From Pseudomonas sp. PDM05 (GTDB taxonomy: Bacteria > Pseudomonadota > Gammaproteobacteria > Pseudomonadales > Pseudomonadaceae), in NCBI RefSeq assembly GCF_014851685.1, contig NZ_JACVAC010000022.1:1-64000 (forward strand): 64,000 bases of DNA, given 5' to 3'. The translations under genes and the position numbers were made by a program. Shown here one piece after another: positions 17,385 to 25,805 of this stretch. The notes beneath the pieces were generated by a model. The model worked only from the letters and a program-made list of their open reading frames with translations, had not been told where the DNA came from and did not search any database. The stretch's first letter is position 1; each line of letters starts with the position of its first letter.

Positions 17385-18077
17385 ATGTCACTCAGCGCCT
17401 ACCTGCATACCATCGACCTGTGCGTGTTGTACTACTGCCGCGCTAGCGGCGAGTTGAAGCTGTTGCTCAACCAGCGCGAAGCCGAACCGTTCGCCGGGCA
17501 TTGGGCACTACCGGGTGTGGTGGTGAATGGCGGCGTGCAGGACCTGAGCCTCAAGGATGCGCTGGAGCGGTTGCGCGCCAGTGACAAGGTGGGTTTTGAG
17601 CTGGCCTGGAGCGAACAGGTGGGCACCGTGGGGGATGCGTTCCGCGACCCGCGTTGCTGGTCGTCGTCCACCTACTACCTGGCGATCGTTGCGCAGGCGG
17701 TGGAATTGGGCGCGCATCAGGCGTGGTTTGCGCTGGATGCCGTAGCCGCGGGCGGCTTCAAGCTGCCGTTCGACCACAACCTGATCGTCGCGGCAGTGCA
17801 GGAACGGCTGTTGTCGAAGTCGTTGTACAGCAGCTTGCCGTTGATGTTCCTGGGCGACGAGTTCAGCGCACCGGAGGCGACTACGATCTTTTCCGTGGTG
17901 CTGGCGCGGCCGGTGTTGAAGACCAGTATTCGCCAGCGCCTGATGAAGCTGACGGAGGCAGGGTATTTGCGGGAAACGGGGCGCAAGAAGCAGGGGGAAG
18001 GAGGAAGACCGCAGGCGACGATGGAAGTGTTGAAGCCAGGAGAGATCTACTTTTTCGACCGTAGCTTTGCGGACTGA
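17385..18077 (+). CDS. nrtR: NrtR-type regulator of NAD metabolism (NUDIX domain + winged helix)
   Basis: 230 residues. The N-terminal half has a NUDIX fold (LLNQREAEPFAGHWALPGVVV) whose catalytic Nudix box lacks the REXXEE residues, as in regulators that only bind ADP-ribose-type ligands. The C-terminal third (TIFSVVLARPVLKTSIRQRL, then RPQATMEVLKPGE) is the DNA-binding winged helix of this family. It is divergent from pncA-pncB-nadE with a strong palindrome between, the usual arrangement for NrtR and its target. Confidence 0.9.
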   Translation: MSLSAYLHTIDLCVLYYCRASGELKLLLNQREAEPFAGHWALPGVVVNGGVQDLSLKDALERLRASDKVGFELAWSEQVGTVGDAFRDPRCWSSSTYYLAIVAQAVELGAHQAWFALDAVAAGGFKLPFDHNLIVAAVQERLLSKSLYSSLPLMFLGDEFSAPEATTIFSVVLARPVLKTSIRQRLMKLTEAGYLRETGRKKQGEGGRPQATMEVLKPGEIYFFDRSFAD

Positions 18078-18106
18078 CGCGTTCTGCCGAACAACACAGC
18101 TCAACT

Positions 18107-18191
18107 GTGGGAGCGGGCTTGCCCGCGAAGGCGGTGACTCAGTCAAGATCCCCAGCGCCTGACACTCTGCCTTCGCGAGCAAGCGCCCCCT
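18107..18191. repeat. REP inverted pair
   Basis: GTGGGAGCGGGCTTGCCCGC at 18107 and the inverted form TTCGCGAGCAAGCG near 18172 form a REP hairpin between the convergent nrtR and polyol dehydrogenase genes. Confidence 0.85.
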
Positions 18192-18223
18192 ACACAAGCC
18201 CTTCCCCACACCCCGGTACGACG

Positions 18224-18997
18224 CTAATTCATCCAGTTGCCGCCGTCGACGTTGTAGGTCTGGGCCACCACATAGTCAGCGTCCTTTGATGCCAGGAACA
18301 CCGCCATCCCGGTCAAATCCTGCGCCGTGCCCATCCGCCCAAACGGCACATCCGCCCCCACCCGCCGCTTCTTCTCCCCCGGCGCCAGACCTTCATGGCG
18401 GGCGAACAGCGCATCCACCCCATCCCAATGCTCGCCGTCCACGACCCCCGGCGCGATGGCATTGACGTTGATGCCCTGCTTGATCAGGTTCAACCCCGCC
18501 GACTGCGTGAGGCTGATCACCGCGGCCTTGGTCGCGCAGTACACTGCCACCAACGGCTCGCCACGGCGTCCGGCCTGGCTGGCCATGTTGATGATCTTGC
18601 CACCGTGGCCCTGGCGGACCATCTGCCGCGCTGCCGCCTGCAAGGTGAACAACGTGCCGGCGACATTGATCGAGAACAGCCGCTCGTAGCTAGCGCGGCT
18701 GATGTCGACAATGGGTGCCAGGTCGAACAACGCGGCGTTGTTGATCAGAATATCCAGCTTGCCGGCCTCGGCCACCACGGCGGCAATCGCGTCGTCGATG
18801 GAGGTCTGGTTGGTGACATCCATTTCAACGGCATAGGCGTGTGGACCCAGCTCGGCGGCGGTCGCTTGCGCCTGTTGCAGGTTTATATCAGCGATGGCCA
18901 CGCGGGCACCCTCCGCGATATAGGCCTGGGCAAAGGCGCGGCCGATGCCGCGCGCCGAGCCGGTGATCAGCGCGCTTTTACCTTCCAGTCGTTTCAT
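18224..18997 (-). CDS. Short-chain dehydrogenase, sorbitol (L-iditol 2-) dehydrogenase-like
   Basis: 257 residues from the ATG at 18997 (AGGAG upstream; the longer in-frame start would overlap the preceding gene). Rossmann motif TGSARGIG near residue 11, NNAA near 85, catalytic Ser and the Y-x(3)-K pair (YCATK near 153) are intact. The C-terminus DGGNWMN is typical of polyol SDRs that oxidise sorbitol or related polyols with NAD+. It follows a sugar-binding protein by 17 bases, so it probably oxidises the polyol that protein binds. The exact substrate is inferred. Confidence 0.88.
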   Translation of the reverse strand: MKRLEGKSALITGSARGIGRAFAQAYIAEGARVAIADINLQQAQATAAELGPHAYAVEMDVTNQTSIDDAIAAVVAEAGKLDILINNAALFDLAPIVDISRASYERLFSINVAGTLFTLQAAARQMVRQGHGGKIINMASQAGRRGEPLVAVYCATKAAVISLTQSAGLNLIKQGINVNAIAPGVVDGEHWDGVDALFARHEGLAPGEKKRRVGADVPFGRMGTAQDLTGMAVFLASKDADYVVAQTYNVDGGNWMN

Positions 18998-19014
18998 GGC
19001 TGCTCCTGTCAAAG

Positions 19015-20325
19015 TCATTTCGGATAACCCGCACGTTTCATCTCGCGTTCGGTGGTGGACTGGGCCTGAAGCAGCGCCTGGTCCACCGACATGCCGCCGG
19101 TCAGCGCCGCCGAGAACAGCTTGCCGACCGAGGTGCCGATGGCCTGGAACTCGGGGATGGTCACGTATTGGATGCCCACGTACGGCACCGGTTTGGCCGA
19201 CGGGTGCGCGGGGTCGGCATGCTTCATCATTTCCAGGGTCACCTGGGCGAACGGCGCGGCCTTCAAGTAGGCGTCGTTGTAGGTGGACTGGCGGGTGCCT
19301 GGCGGGACGTTGGTGATGCCTTCTTTATCGGCGACCAATTGGATGTAGTCCTTGGAGGTGGCCCAGGTGATAAACGCTTTCGCCGCGTCCTTGTGCTTGG
19401 AAGTGGCCGGGATCGCCAGGGACCAGGCGTACAGCCACGAAGAGCCCTTGTCGGTGACTTCGGTCGGCGCGGCGGCGAAGCCCGTGCGGTCGGCGACCTT
19501 GCTTTGGTTCTTGTCGGTGGTGAAGGAGCCGGCGACGCTGGCGTCGACCCAGATCGCGCATTTGCCGCTGTTGAACAGCGCCAGGGTTTCGTTGAAACCG
19601 TTGCTGGACACCCCCGGCGGGCCGTATTGCTTGAGGTTGTTGACGTAGAAATTGGCCGCCGCGGTCCACTCGGGGCTGGTCAGTTCGGGCTGCCACTGCT
19701 CATCGAACCAGCGCGCGCCGAAGGCATTGGCCATGGTGCTCAGCAGCGCGATGTTCTCGCCCCAACCGGCCTTGCCGCGCAGGCACAGGCCGTACTGGTC
19801 CTTGTCCTTGGCAGTGAGCTTGGCGGCGAATTCGCCGAGCTGGGTCCAGGTCGGGTGCGCGGGCATGCTCAGGCCAGCCTGCTCGAACAGGTCGGTACGG
19901 TAGTAGGTGACGGTGCTTTCGCCATAGAACGGCAAGGCGTAGAGGGTGTTGTTGACCGACAGGCCCTGGCGCACCGAGGGGAAGATGTCGTCGGCGTCAT
20001 AGCCGGCCGGCAGCCCGGTCAGCGGTTCCAGCCAGTGTTTGGCGCCCCACAGCGGGGTTTCGTAGGTGCCGATGGTCAGCACATCGAACTGCCCGCCCTG
20101 GGTCGCAATATCGGTGGTAAGGCGCTGGCGCAGCACGTTTTCTTCGAGCACTACCCAATTGAGCTTGATGTCCGGGTGCTGCGCTTCGAACACCTTGGAC
20201 AGACGCTGCATGCGGATCATGTCGCTGTTGTTGACGGTGGCGATGGTCACGGTATCGGCGGCGTGACTGGCCATGGCCGAGGCCAGGCCGGACAGCAGGA
20301 ACAATGCTTGCGTAAGCTTGAGCAT
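19015..20325 (-). CDS. mtlE: Polyol/sugar ABC transporter periplasmic binding protein (MtlE/SmoE-like)
   Basis: 436 residues from the ATG at 20325, which starts a clear signal peptide (MLKLTQALFLLSGLASAMAS, then HAADT). AGGTGGA lies upstream; the longer reading frame is ignored for that reason. It is an extracellular solute-binding protein of the maltose/polyol type (PFYGESTVTYYRTDLFEQAG, CAIWVDASVAGSF). It is divergent from an AraC regulator that looks like MtlR and directly followed by a polyol dehydrogenase, as in mannitol/sorbitol operons. Unusually, no permease (mtlF, mtlG) or ATPase (mtlK) gene follows in this window, so it must use a transporter encoded elsewhere or be a relic. Confidence 0.85.
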   Translation of the reverse strand: MLKLTQALFLLSGLASAMASHAADTVTIATVNNSDMIRMQRLSKVFEAQHPDIKLNWVVLEENVLRQRLTTDIATQGGQFDVLTIGTYETPLWGAKHWLEPLTGLPAGYDADDIFPSVRQGLSVNNTLYALPFYGESTVTYYRTDLFEQAGLSMPAHPTWTQLGEFAAKLTAKDKDQYGLCLRGKAGWGENIALLSTMANAFGARWFDEQWQPELTSPEWTAAANFYVNNLKQYGPPGVSSNGFNETLALFNSGKCAIWVDASVAGSFTTDKNQSKVADRTGFAAAPTEVTDKGSSWLYAWSLAIPATSKHKDAAKAFITWATSKDYIQLVADKEGITNVPPGTRQSTYNDAYLKAAPFAQVTLEMMKHADPAHPSAKPVPYVGIQYVTIPEFQAIGTSVGKLFSAALTGGMSVDQALLQAQSTTEREMKRAGYPK

Positions 20326-20414
20326 GGCGGTTTCCACCTGTTGTTTTTGTTGTTGAGGGCCGATTACAGCAGCTTGGCCAAGCCCCCACAAACCCATGGC
20401 GGACGCGCGAGTGG

Positions 20415-20450
20415 TACTTTTTTAACCGTCACTCGCGGGTTAAAAAAGTA
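20415..20450. promoter_or_regulatory. Long perfect inverted repeat in the mtlE/mtlR intergenic region
   Basis: Two perfectly complementary 13-base arms, TACTTTTTTAACC and GGTTAAAAAAGTA, flank a 10-base spacer. The repeat lies midway between the divergent starts at 20325 and 20537. It is probably an operator, perhaps for the AraC regulator, although AraC proteins more often bind direct repeats. Confidence 0.6.
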
Positions 20451-20536
20451 TCAGTCCCGGGCGAAAACAGAGGTAGCGCGGCCACGGCCGAGGCGCGTAT
20501 TTTGGAGCGATTCCAAGAATCATAAGAAGCCCCGCC

Positions 20537-21475
20537 ATGCCTGCCAGCCGCGCCCAGCTGTTCGAGCACCGCCCCGCCGAGCGTGAAGTGATCCTGCCCG
20601 AGCCGGACCACTGCTTTCGCTGGTTCGAACACGACTACCCCTATGACCTGGCGCGCTGGAACCATCATCCCGAATTTGAAATCCACCTGATCCGCCAGGG
20701 CAGCGGCAAGTTGGTTGCGGGCGACTATATCGGTGCATTCAGCGCCGGCCATGTCGCCCTGATCGGCCCCGACCTGCCCCACGACTGGATTGGCGAACTG
20801 GCCCCCGGCGAACACCTGCACGGTCGCGATGTGGTGCTGCAATTCGACGGCGCCGCGCTCCTCGCCCTGCGCAAGACCCTACCGGAACTCGGCGACTTGC
20901 AGCCGCTGTTCGAGCACGCCCGACGCGGCCTGCAATTTCACGGCGACACCGCGCTGCGTGCGGCAGCCTTGATGGAAGACATCGGCCGCGCCCAGGGCCT
21001 GCAGCGGCTGATCCTGTTCCTGCAACTGCTCGACACCCTCAAGCACGCCCCGGCGCAGCACGTCCAGGCACTGGCCAGCCCGTGCTACGCGCCGACCCTG
21101 GATGCACGCAGCGCCGAGCGCATCAACAAGGCCTTCGATTACCTGATGCGCGAACTCACAGGTGACGTGCGCCTGTCGGAGATCGCCGCGCAACTGGAGA
21201 TGAGCGAGCCGGGCTTCTCGCGCTTCTTCAAACGCAACACCGGCCACGGTTTTATCGACCTGATGCGCAAGTTCCGCGTGCAACGCGCCTGCCGGTTGTT
21301 GCTGCAAAGCGAGATGTCGGTGGCGGCGATCTGCTTTGAAGTGGGCTACGCCAACCTGTCCAATTTCAACCGGCACTTTCGCATCGAGATGCAGCAGACG
21401 CCGAGCGAATACCGCCGGGAAACCGCGATGCACCTGTTCAATCGCCTCGACACAATGACACCCAGTCAATTCTGA
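20537..21475 (+). CDS. mtlR: AraC-family regulator, MtlR-like
   Basis: 312 residues. N-terminal cupin-like sensing domain (HHPEFEIHLIRQGSGKL, then GHVALIGPDLPHDW) and C-terminal double helix-turn-helix (VRLSEIAAQLEMSEPGFSRFFKR, then AAICFEVGYANLSNFNRHF). Its divergent position against a polyol-binding protein matches MtlR, the activator of mannitol/sorbitol/arabitol genes in P. fluorescens. The symbol is assigned from context and domain style and is less sure than the family. Confidence 0.85.
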   Translation: MPASRAQLFEHRPAEREVILPEPDHCFRWFEHDYPYDLARWNHHPEFEIHLIRQGSGKLVAGDYIGAFSAGHVALIGPDLPHDWIGELAPGEHLHGRDVVLQFDGAALLALRKTLPELGDLQPLFEHARRGLQFHGDTALRAAALMEDIGRAQGLQRLILFLQLLDTLKHAPAQHVQALASPCYAPTLDARSAERINKAFDYLMRELTGDVRLSEIAAQLEMSEPGFSRFFKRNTGHGFIDLMRKFRVQRACRLLLQSEMSVAAICFEVGYANLSNFNRHFRIEMQQTPSEYRRETAMHLFNRLDTMTPSQF

Positions 21476-21544
21476 CCAAAAGGTCGATTAATCACGCTTT
21501 TTCCCTGCTTATTCAAGCCAATAGGCAAAGTTGGTACAGCCTGT

Positions 21545-21556
21545 GCAAACGTTTGC
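21545..21556. promoter_or_regulatory. PurR/LacI-like palindrome (GCAAACGTTTGC) before the nucleoside-uptake genes
   Basis: Perfect 12-base palindrome GCAAACGTTTGC with partly matching flanks, close to the E. coli PurR operator ACGCAAACGTTTGCGT. It lies 75-86 bases before the tsx-like start, and the genes behind it handle nucleosides, which makes purine-responsive control by a LacI-family regulator plausible. Confidence 0.6.
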
Positions 21557-21630
21557 GGGACGAACTTGCCAGCCAAGTTCACCACCACCCGAAGAATTGG
21601 GTTCAAACCGCGTACGAATAGGGATTTTCA

Positions 21631-22578
21631 ATGCATTCCACTTCAAGGCACCCCTGCGCCCTTGGTGTTTCCCTGCTACTGGCTGTCGTTACGGGAGTAC
21701 TCAGCGCACCCATTTTGGCGCAGGAAAACTCCATCGATGACTCAGCACAGGGCGAAACTCTGAGCCCGCAAGCCAGCCCGACGAAAAAAGGCGCTTACCT
21801 GTCAGACTGGTTCAATCAGGACCTGACACTTATCGGCAGCAAAGACATCAGCTTCGGCCCCAAGCCGTCCGACGACATCTACCTGGAATACGAGTACTTC
21901 GGCCGCAAGGGGCCGTTCGAGCTGTATGGCTACATCGACGTGCCGAAGATCCTGGGCATCGGTAACAGCAATGACAAAGGCGCGTGGGACCATGGCTCGC
22001 CAGTGTTCATGGAGCACGAGCCGCGCATCTCCATCGACTACCTGGCGGGCCGCAGCCTGGCCATCGGGCCGTTCAAGGAATGGTATGTGGCGTTCGACTG
22101 GATCTACGACCACGGCAGCAACCAGGCCAACCGCGCCAACACGCTGTACAGCGGCCTGGGCACCGACATCGAGACCCACTCGCGGGTCAACCTGTCGGCG
22201 AATTTCTACGGGCGCTATCAGTGGGAAAACTATGGTGCCAGCAATGAATACGCGTGGGACGGCTACCGTGCGCAAATGAAATACATCGTGCCCATCAGCA
22301 GCTTCGACAACGGTGCCTCGCTGACCTACATCGGCTTTACCAACTACGATTTCGGCTCGGACCTGCACAAGGACAACCCGGCGCGCACCGCCAATTCCCT
22401 GGTGGCAACCAACGTGCTGCTGTACTCATTCACCCACCTGCGCTTCACCCTGGTCGGTCGCTACTTTCACAACGGCGGCAACTGGGAGGACGGCAGCGAG
22501 TTGAATTTTGGCGAAGGCAACTTCCGCGCCCGTTCGGACGGCTGGGGTTACTACGCCGGCGTCGGTTATCAATTCTGA
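21631..22578 (+). CDS. Tsx-like nucleoside-specific outer-membrane channel
   Basis: 315 residues with an N-terminal signal sequence (CALGVSLLLAVVTGVLSAPILA). Further on it has the Tsx family pattern: YLEYEYFGRKGPFELYGYIDVP near residue 90, repeated amphipathic beta strands and a C-terminal GYYAGVGYQF ending in Phe as outer-membrane barrels do. Tsx channels pass nucleosides across the outer membrane. The next gene, 14 bases downstream, is a nucleoside permease-family protein, so the two probably form a nucleoside uptake unit. Confidence 0.88.
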   Translation: MHSTSRHPCALGVSLLLAVVTGVLSAPILAQENSIDDSAQGETLSPQASPTKKGAYLSDWFNQDLTLIGSKDISFGPKPSDDIYLEYEYFGRKGPFELYGYIDVPKILGIGNSNDKGAWDHGSPVFMEHEPRISIDYLAGRSLAIGPFKEWYVAFDWIYDHGSNQANRANTLYSGLGTDIETHSRVNLSANFYGRYQWENYGASNEYAWDGYRAQMKYIVPISSFDNGASLTYIGFTNYDFGSDLHKDNPARTANSLVATNVLLYSFTHLRFTLVGRYFHNGGNWEDGSELNFGEGNFRARSDGWGYYAGVGYQF

Positions 22579-22592
22579 TCAAGGAGCTTTGG

Positions 22593-23615
22593 ATGAAACT
22601 GTTTACCCGTCTCTCGCTGGCCGTCGGCCTGACCCTGCTATCCCCTGTGGTGTTGGCGGATGCGCCCATCAAGCCCAAGGTGATGCTGATCACCATGTTC
22701 GCCCCCGAGGCGCAGACCTGGATCGATCGCCTGGAACTCAAGCAGGAAGTCCGCGTACCGGGCCTTTCCGCCGAATACCCGGTAATCCGCTGCAACACCC
22801 AGGACGTCTGCCTGCTGGTGACCGGCATGGGCCAGACCAATGCCGCCGCGTCGACCCTGGCGCTGGCCTTGTCGCCCAAGTTCGACTTGCGCCAGAGCTA
22901 CTTCCTGATCGCCGGGATCGCCGGCATCAGCCCCAAGCATGGCACCATCGGCACTGCGGCCTGGGCTCACTATCTGGTGGAGTTCGGCACGCAGTGGGAA
23001 CTGGACTCGCGGGACGCGCCAAAGGATTGGCCGACCGGTTACATCGGCATCAACACCAAAGGCCCGAACGAAAAGCCGCCGCTGGACTACAAGACCGAAG
23101 TGTTTGAGCTCAACCCCAAGTTGCAGGCCAAGGCGTTTGCCCTGTCGCACCAGGTTAAGTTGAGCGAAAGCAAGGAATCCGCTGCCTGGCGCAAACACTA
23201 CCCGGCCGCCCCGGCCAATCAACCGCCGCAGGTCACGCGCTGCGACACCCTGGCGGGCAACACCTGGTTCTCCGGCACACGCCTGAGTGAACGCGCCGAA
23301 GTCTGGACCAAGCTGCTCACCGACAACAAAGGCGAGTACTGCACCACCCAGCAGGAGGACAACTCCACCTATGAAGCACTGCTGCGCGCCAGCCGCGAAG
23401 GGTTAGTGGATATTCAACGTTTGGCGGTGGTACGAGCGGGGTCGGACTTCGACCGGCCTTATCCGGGCTACAGCGAAGTGGACAACCTGCTGAAGTACGC
23501 CGACCAGGGTGGGTTCGTGCCGGCGCTGGAGAACCTGTATCGCACGGGTAACCCGCTGGTACAGGCGATCCTCAAGAACTGGTCGGCGTGGGAAAACGGC
23601 GTTCCCGAGGCCTGA
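22593..23615 (+). CDS. NUP-family purine nucleoside permease/binding protein
   Basis: 340 residues from the ATG at 22593, which has AAGGAG upstream and begins a signal peptide (LSLAVGLTLLSPVVLADAPI). A longer open frame reaches back into tsx but that part is tsx in another frame. The body (VMLITMFAPEAQTW, LLVTGMGQTNAAAS, IAGIAGISPKHGTIGTAAWA) matches the NUP family, related to nucleoside phosphorylases and known from yeast purine nucleoside permeases. The signal peptide suggests a periplasmic place in this organism. Whether it transports, binds or cleaves nucleosides is not shown by the sequence. Confidence 0.85.
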   Translation: MKLFTRLSLAVGLTLLSPVVLADAPIKPKVMLITMFAPEAQTWIDRLELKQEVRVPGLSAEYPVIRCNTQDVCLLVTGMGQTNAAASTLALALSPKFDLRQSYFLIAGIAGISPKHGTIGTAAWAHYLVEFGTQWELDSRDAPKDWPTGYIGINTKGPNEKPPLDYKTEVFELNPKLQAKAFALSHQVKLSESKESAAWRKHYPAAPANQPPQVTRCDTLAGNTWFSGTRLSERAEVWTKLLTDNKGEYCTTQQEDNSTYEALLRASREGLVDIQRLAVVRAGSDFDRPYPGYSEVDNLLKYADQGGFVPALENLYRTGNPLVQAILKNWSAWENGVPEA

Positions 23616-23630
23616 TAGGGATCAAGCTGT

Positions 23631-23651
23631 GGGAGGGGGCTCGCCCCTCCC
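23631..23651. terminator. GC-rich hairpin between convergent genes
   Basis: Arms GGGAGGGG and CCCCTCCC with a 5-base loop. It lies between the stop of the NUP gene (23615) and the stop of the convergent oxidoreductase (23666) and could terminate both. The T-run after it is short, so strength is uncertain. Confidence 0.55.
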
Positions 23652-23665
23652 TCATTTGAATGGCA

Positions 23666-24625
23666 TTAAGGCAAGAAGATGATCTTGTCTGCACTGCCGC
23701 TGTTCACTTCCTCATAGCTCACCAAACCATCGGCCAACGCCACTTCCCGCAACCCCGTCGGCAGCGGCAGCGACCCCTCATCAAAAAACCGCCCGAACTG
23801 CTCCAGCATCCGCGCGCATTGCTCGCAGTTGTAGAGCAACGAATTGATCCCCACCACCGACCCGCCCTTGCGGTACAAGGCCAGGGCTGGCAGTTGCACA
23901 TGCCCGTCCAGCGGCGCGGCGATGATCGCGATACGGCCGAACGGCGCCAGGCCGGCCACGGCCGCCGGCAGCCAGAAGCCAGTGGTGTCGAAGATCACAT
24001 CGGCACCGCCGGTGAACACGCGGTTGACCTGTGCGCCCAAGTCCTCCGGCTGCCCCAGGGCAATCGTGTCGACCCCCTGCCCTTGCAATGCCTCAACCTG
24101 CTCCGGGCGCCGTACCGCCGCCAGCACTTGGGCGCCACGGATTTTCGCCAGGGCCAAGGCCGCACTGCCAACGGCGCCATTGGCACCAATCACCAGCAAG
24201 CGCGTGCCTTTGCCCACACCGCTGCGCTCCAGGGCATCCCAGGCGGTGGTGTAGGGAACACCAAGGCTGGCGGCTTGGGCGAAACTCAGATGGCTGGGCT
24301 TGCGGGCCACGCCGTTGGCCGCCACTTTCAGGTATTGGGCATGAGAACCGTCGGCAAAAAAACCGAGGTCGCGACCGGTGCCCCAGACTTCCTGGCCAAG
24401 CAACGCCTGCGGACCTTCGACGACAACGCCAGCGAAGTCACGCCCGGGAATGCGCGGCAACGTGGTGTAAGGGAAACGCCCAAGCAGGTTTTTCACATCG
24501 CTGGGGTTCAAGCCTGCCGCCTTGATCTGTACCAGCACTTCATCGGCGCCCGGCACCGGGGTGGCGACGTCGACGAAGCGCAGGGCGTTGAGGTCGCCGG
24601 TAGCGGAAAATTGCAGTGCTTTCAT
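23666..24625 (-). CDS. Quinone oxidoreductase-like (zinc-independent MDR family) dehydrogenase
   Basis: 319 residues from the ATG at 24625 (an in-frame TTG two codons earlier is less likely). N-terminal GroES-like domain (GLNPSDVKNLLGRFPYTTLPRIPGRDFAGVV) and NADPH-binding Rossmann domain (VIGANGAVGSAALALAK). The zinc ligands of alcohol dehydrogenases are missing, so it belongs with NADPH:quinone oxidoreductases. It follows an XapX gene and an AraC regulator on the same strand and may be under that regulator. Substrate unknown. Confidence 0.85.
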   Translation of the reverse strand: MKALQFSATGDLNALRFVDVATPVPGADEVLVQIKAAGLNPSDVKNLLGRFPYTTLPRIPGRDFAGVVVEGPQALLGQEVWGTGRDLGFFADGSHAQYLKVAANGVARKPSHLSFAQAASLGVPYTTAWDALERSGVGKGTRLLVIGANGAVGSAALALAKIRGAQVLAAVRRPEQVEALQGQGVDTIALGQPEDLGAQVNRVFTGGADVIFDTTGFWLPAAVAGLAPFGRIAIIAAPLDGHVQLPALALYRKGGSVVGINSLLYNCEQCARMLEQFGRFFDEGSLPLPTGLREVALADGLVSYEEVNSGSADKIIFLP

Positions 24626-24655
24626 GACCAATATCCATCGCAGGGAAAAGGGAAA

Positions 24656-24829
24656 TCAGGACCACCAACCGCTGACCAGTTGCCGACCCAGGGGCCAGAG
24701 CTTTTCGCCGAGCAACATGCCCATCAAACCCACCAGGGCGATGGCCGGCGGCGCGGGCGAGCGGAAGTCCAAGGCGCCGTAGATCACGCCGACAAACAGG
24801 CCGATGGCGAGAGAAATGAGGTAGTTCAT
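24656..24829 (-). CDS. XapX-domain (DUF1427) small membrane protein
   Basis: 57 residues: a first hydrophobic segment (YLISLAIGLFVGVIYGALDF), a RSPAPPAIALVGLMGMLLGE middle with a second segment, and a basic C-terminus. The short length and the S-P-A-P-P motif after segment one are those of XapX-family proteins, usually next to oxidoreductases or hydrolases. It lies 30 bases before the oxidoreductase start. Function of the family is unknown. Confidence 0.8.
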   Translation of the reverse strand: MNYLISLAIGLFVGVIYGALDFRSPAPPAIALVGLMGMLLGEKLWPLGRQLVSGWWS

Positions 24830-24917
24830 GGGGTGGCGCCTTGTGGGTTGATGGGCTCAGTCTAGAGCCCGCCTTCCTCACGCATCGGCCAAGTGCTTCA
24901 GGATTTCGGCCAATTCC

Positions 24918-25736
24918 TCAGCCGACGTAGTGCGACGGCGCCACACCGAGTGCGCGGCGGAACATGTCGCTGAAACTGCTTGGCGAGTAACCCAGAGCGC
25001 GCGCGATACTGCTCACCGATTGGCCCTGGATCAACTCCGCGACCGCCGTGGCCAGTTGCACCTGGCGACGCCATTCGGCGAAGCCCATGCCCAGGTGGCT
25101 TTGGAACAACCGCGACAAGGTACGCACGCTGGCCCCGGCGGCGGCGGCGTGTTGTTCGAAGGAGATGTCCAGGGATGGTGCGACCATCACAGCCTGGCAC
25201 GCATTGCTTAGACGGCGGTCGGCGTCCATCGGCATGGCGATGCGGATTGGCGAGCGCCGCGCCCGTTGCAATTCCAGCAACGCCAGACGCACCACCGCGT
25301 CGTAGTAGCCGGCATCACCGCTGTCACCCTCGTCCACCAAGGTCACGATCAGTTCGCGCAGCAGCCCGCCGACCTCGATCACCTGCACCTGGCCGTCCAG
25401 CGTCGCTGCCAATGCGGGGCGCAGGTAGATATTGCGCATCTGCAAGTCCGACACCACGCGAATCCCATGCTCCACCCCCGGCGGCAACCAGACGGCACGC
25501 TGGGGCGGCACCACCAGGGCTTCGCGCGGGGTTTCGACCCACATCACGCCGCTCATGGCGTAGAGCAATTGACCCCAGTCGTGGCTATGGGGCTCCACAT
25601 ACAACCCACGCGGATAGGTGCGTGCCAGAGGCTGCACGGGAACGGCATGATCACTGAGATCGGGGGGTGCGGCCAGGGCCATGGGGAGCACATCAGTCAG
25701 GAGTGAGTGCTCATGGTAATCAGCGACGCTCGACAA
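24918..25736 (-). CDS. AraC-family regulator with N-terminal cupin domain
   Basis: Up to 272 residues. Cupin-type sensor (LYVEPHSHDWGQLLYAMSGVM, then PPQRAVWLPPGVEHGI) and C-terminal AraC helix-turn-helix (SFEQHAAAAGASVRTLSRLF, SISSIARALGYSPSSFSDMF-like region). The start is uncertain: the frame begins with TTG at 25736 and the first in-frame ATG is at 25682, before the conserved cupin part. It lies upstream of xapX and the oxidoreductase on the same strand, which are its likely targets. Confidence 0.85.
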   Translation of the reverse strand: MSSVADYHEHSLLTDVLPMALAAPPDLSDHAVPVQPLARTYPRGLYVEPHSHDWGQLLYAMSGVMWVETPREALVVPPQRAVWLPPGVEHGIRVVSDLQMRNIYLRPALAATLDGQVQVIEVGGLLRELIVTLVDEGDSGDAGYYDAVVRLALLELQRARRSPIRIAMPMDADRRLSNACQAVMVAPSLDISFEQHAAAAGASVRTLSRLFQSHLGMGFAEWRRQVQLATAVAELIQGQSVSSIARALGYSPSSFSDMFRRALGVAPSHYVG

Positions 25737-25805
25737 TCCGAGCTATTTTCCGATGTGGGAACGGGTTTGTGTGGGGGTGGAAGATTCTATGGTTGCGCCG
25801 CAACA

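Noticed and set aside
22254..22592. Upstream extension of the NUP gene into tsx.
   Set aside because: This is tsx read in another frame; the ATG at 22593 has a strong ribosome site and starts a signal peptide.
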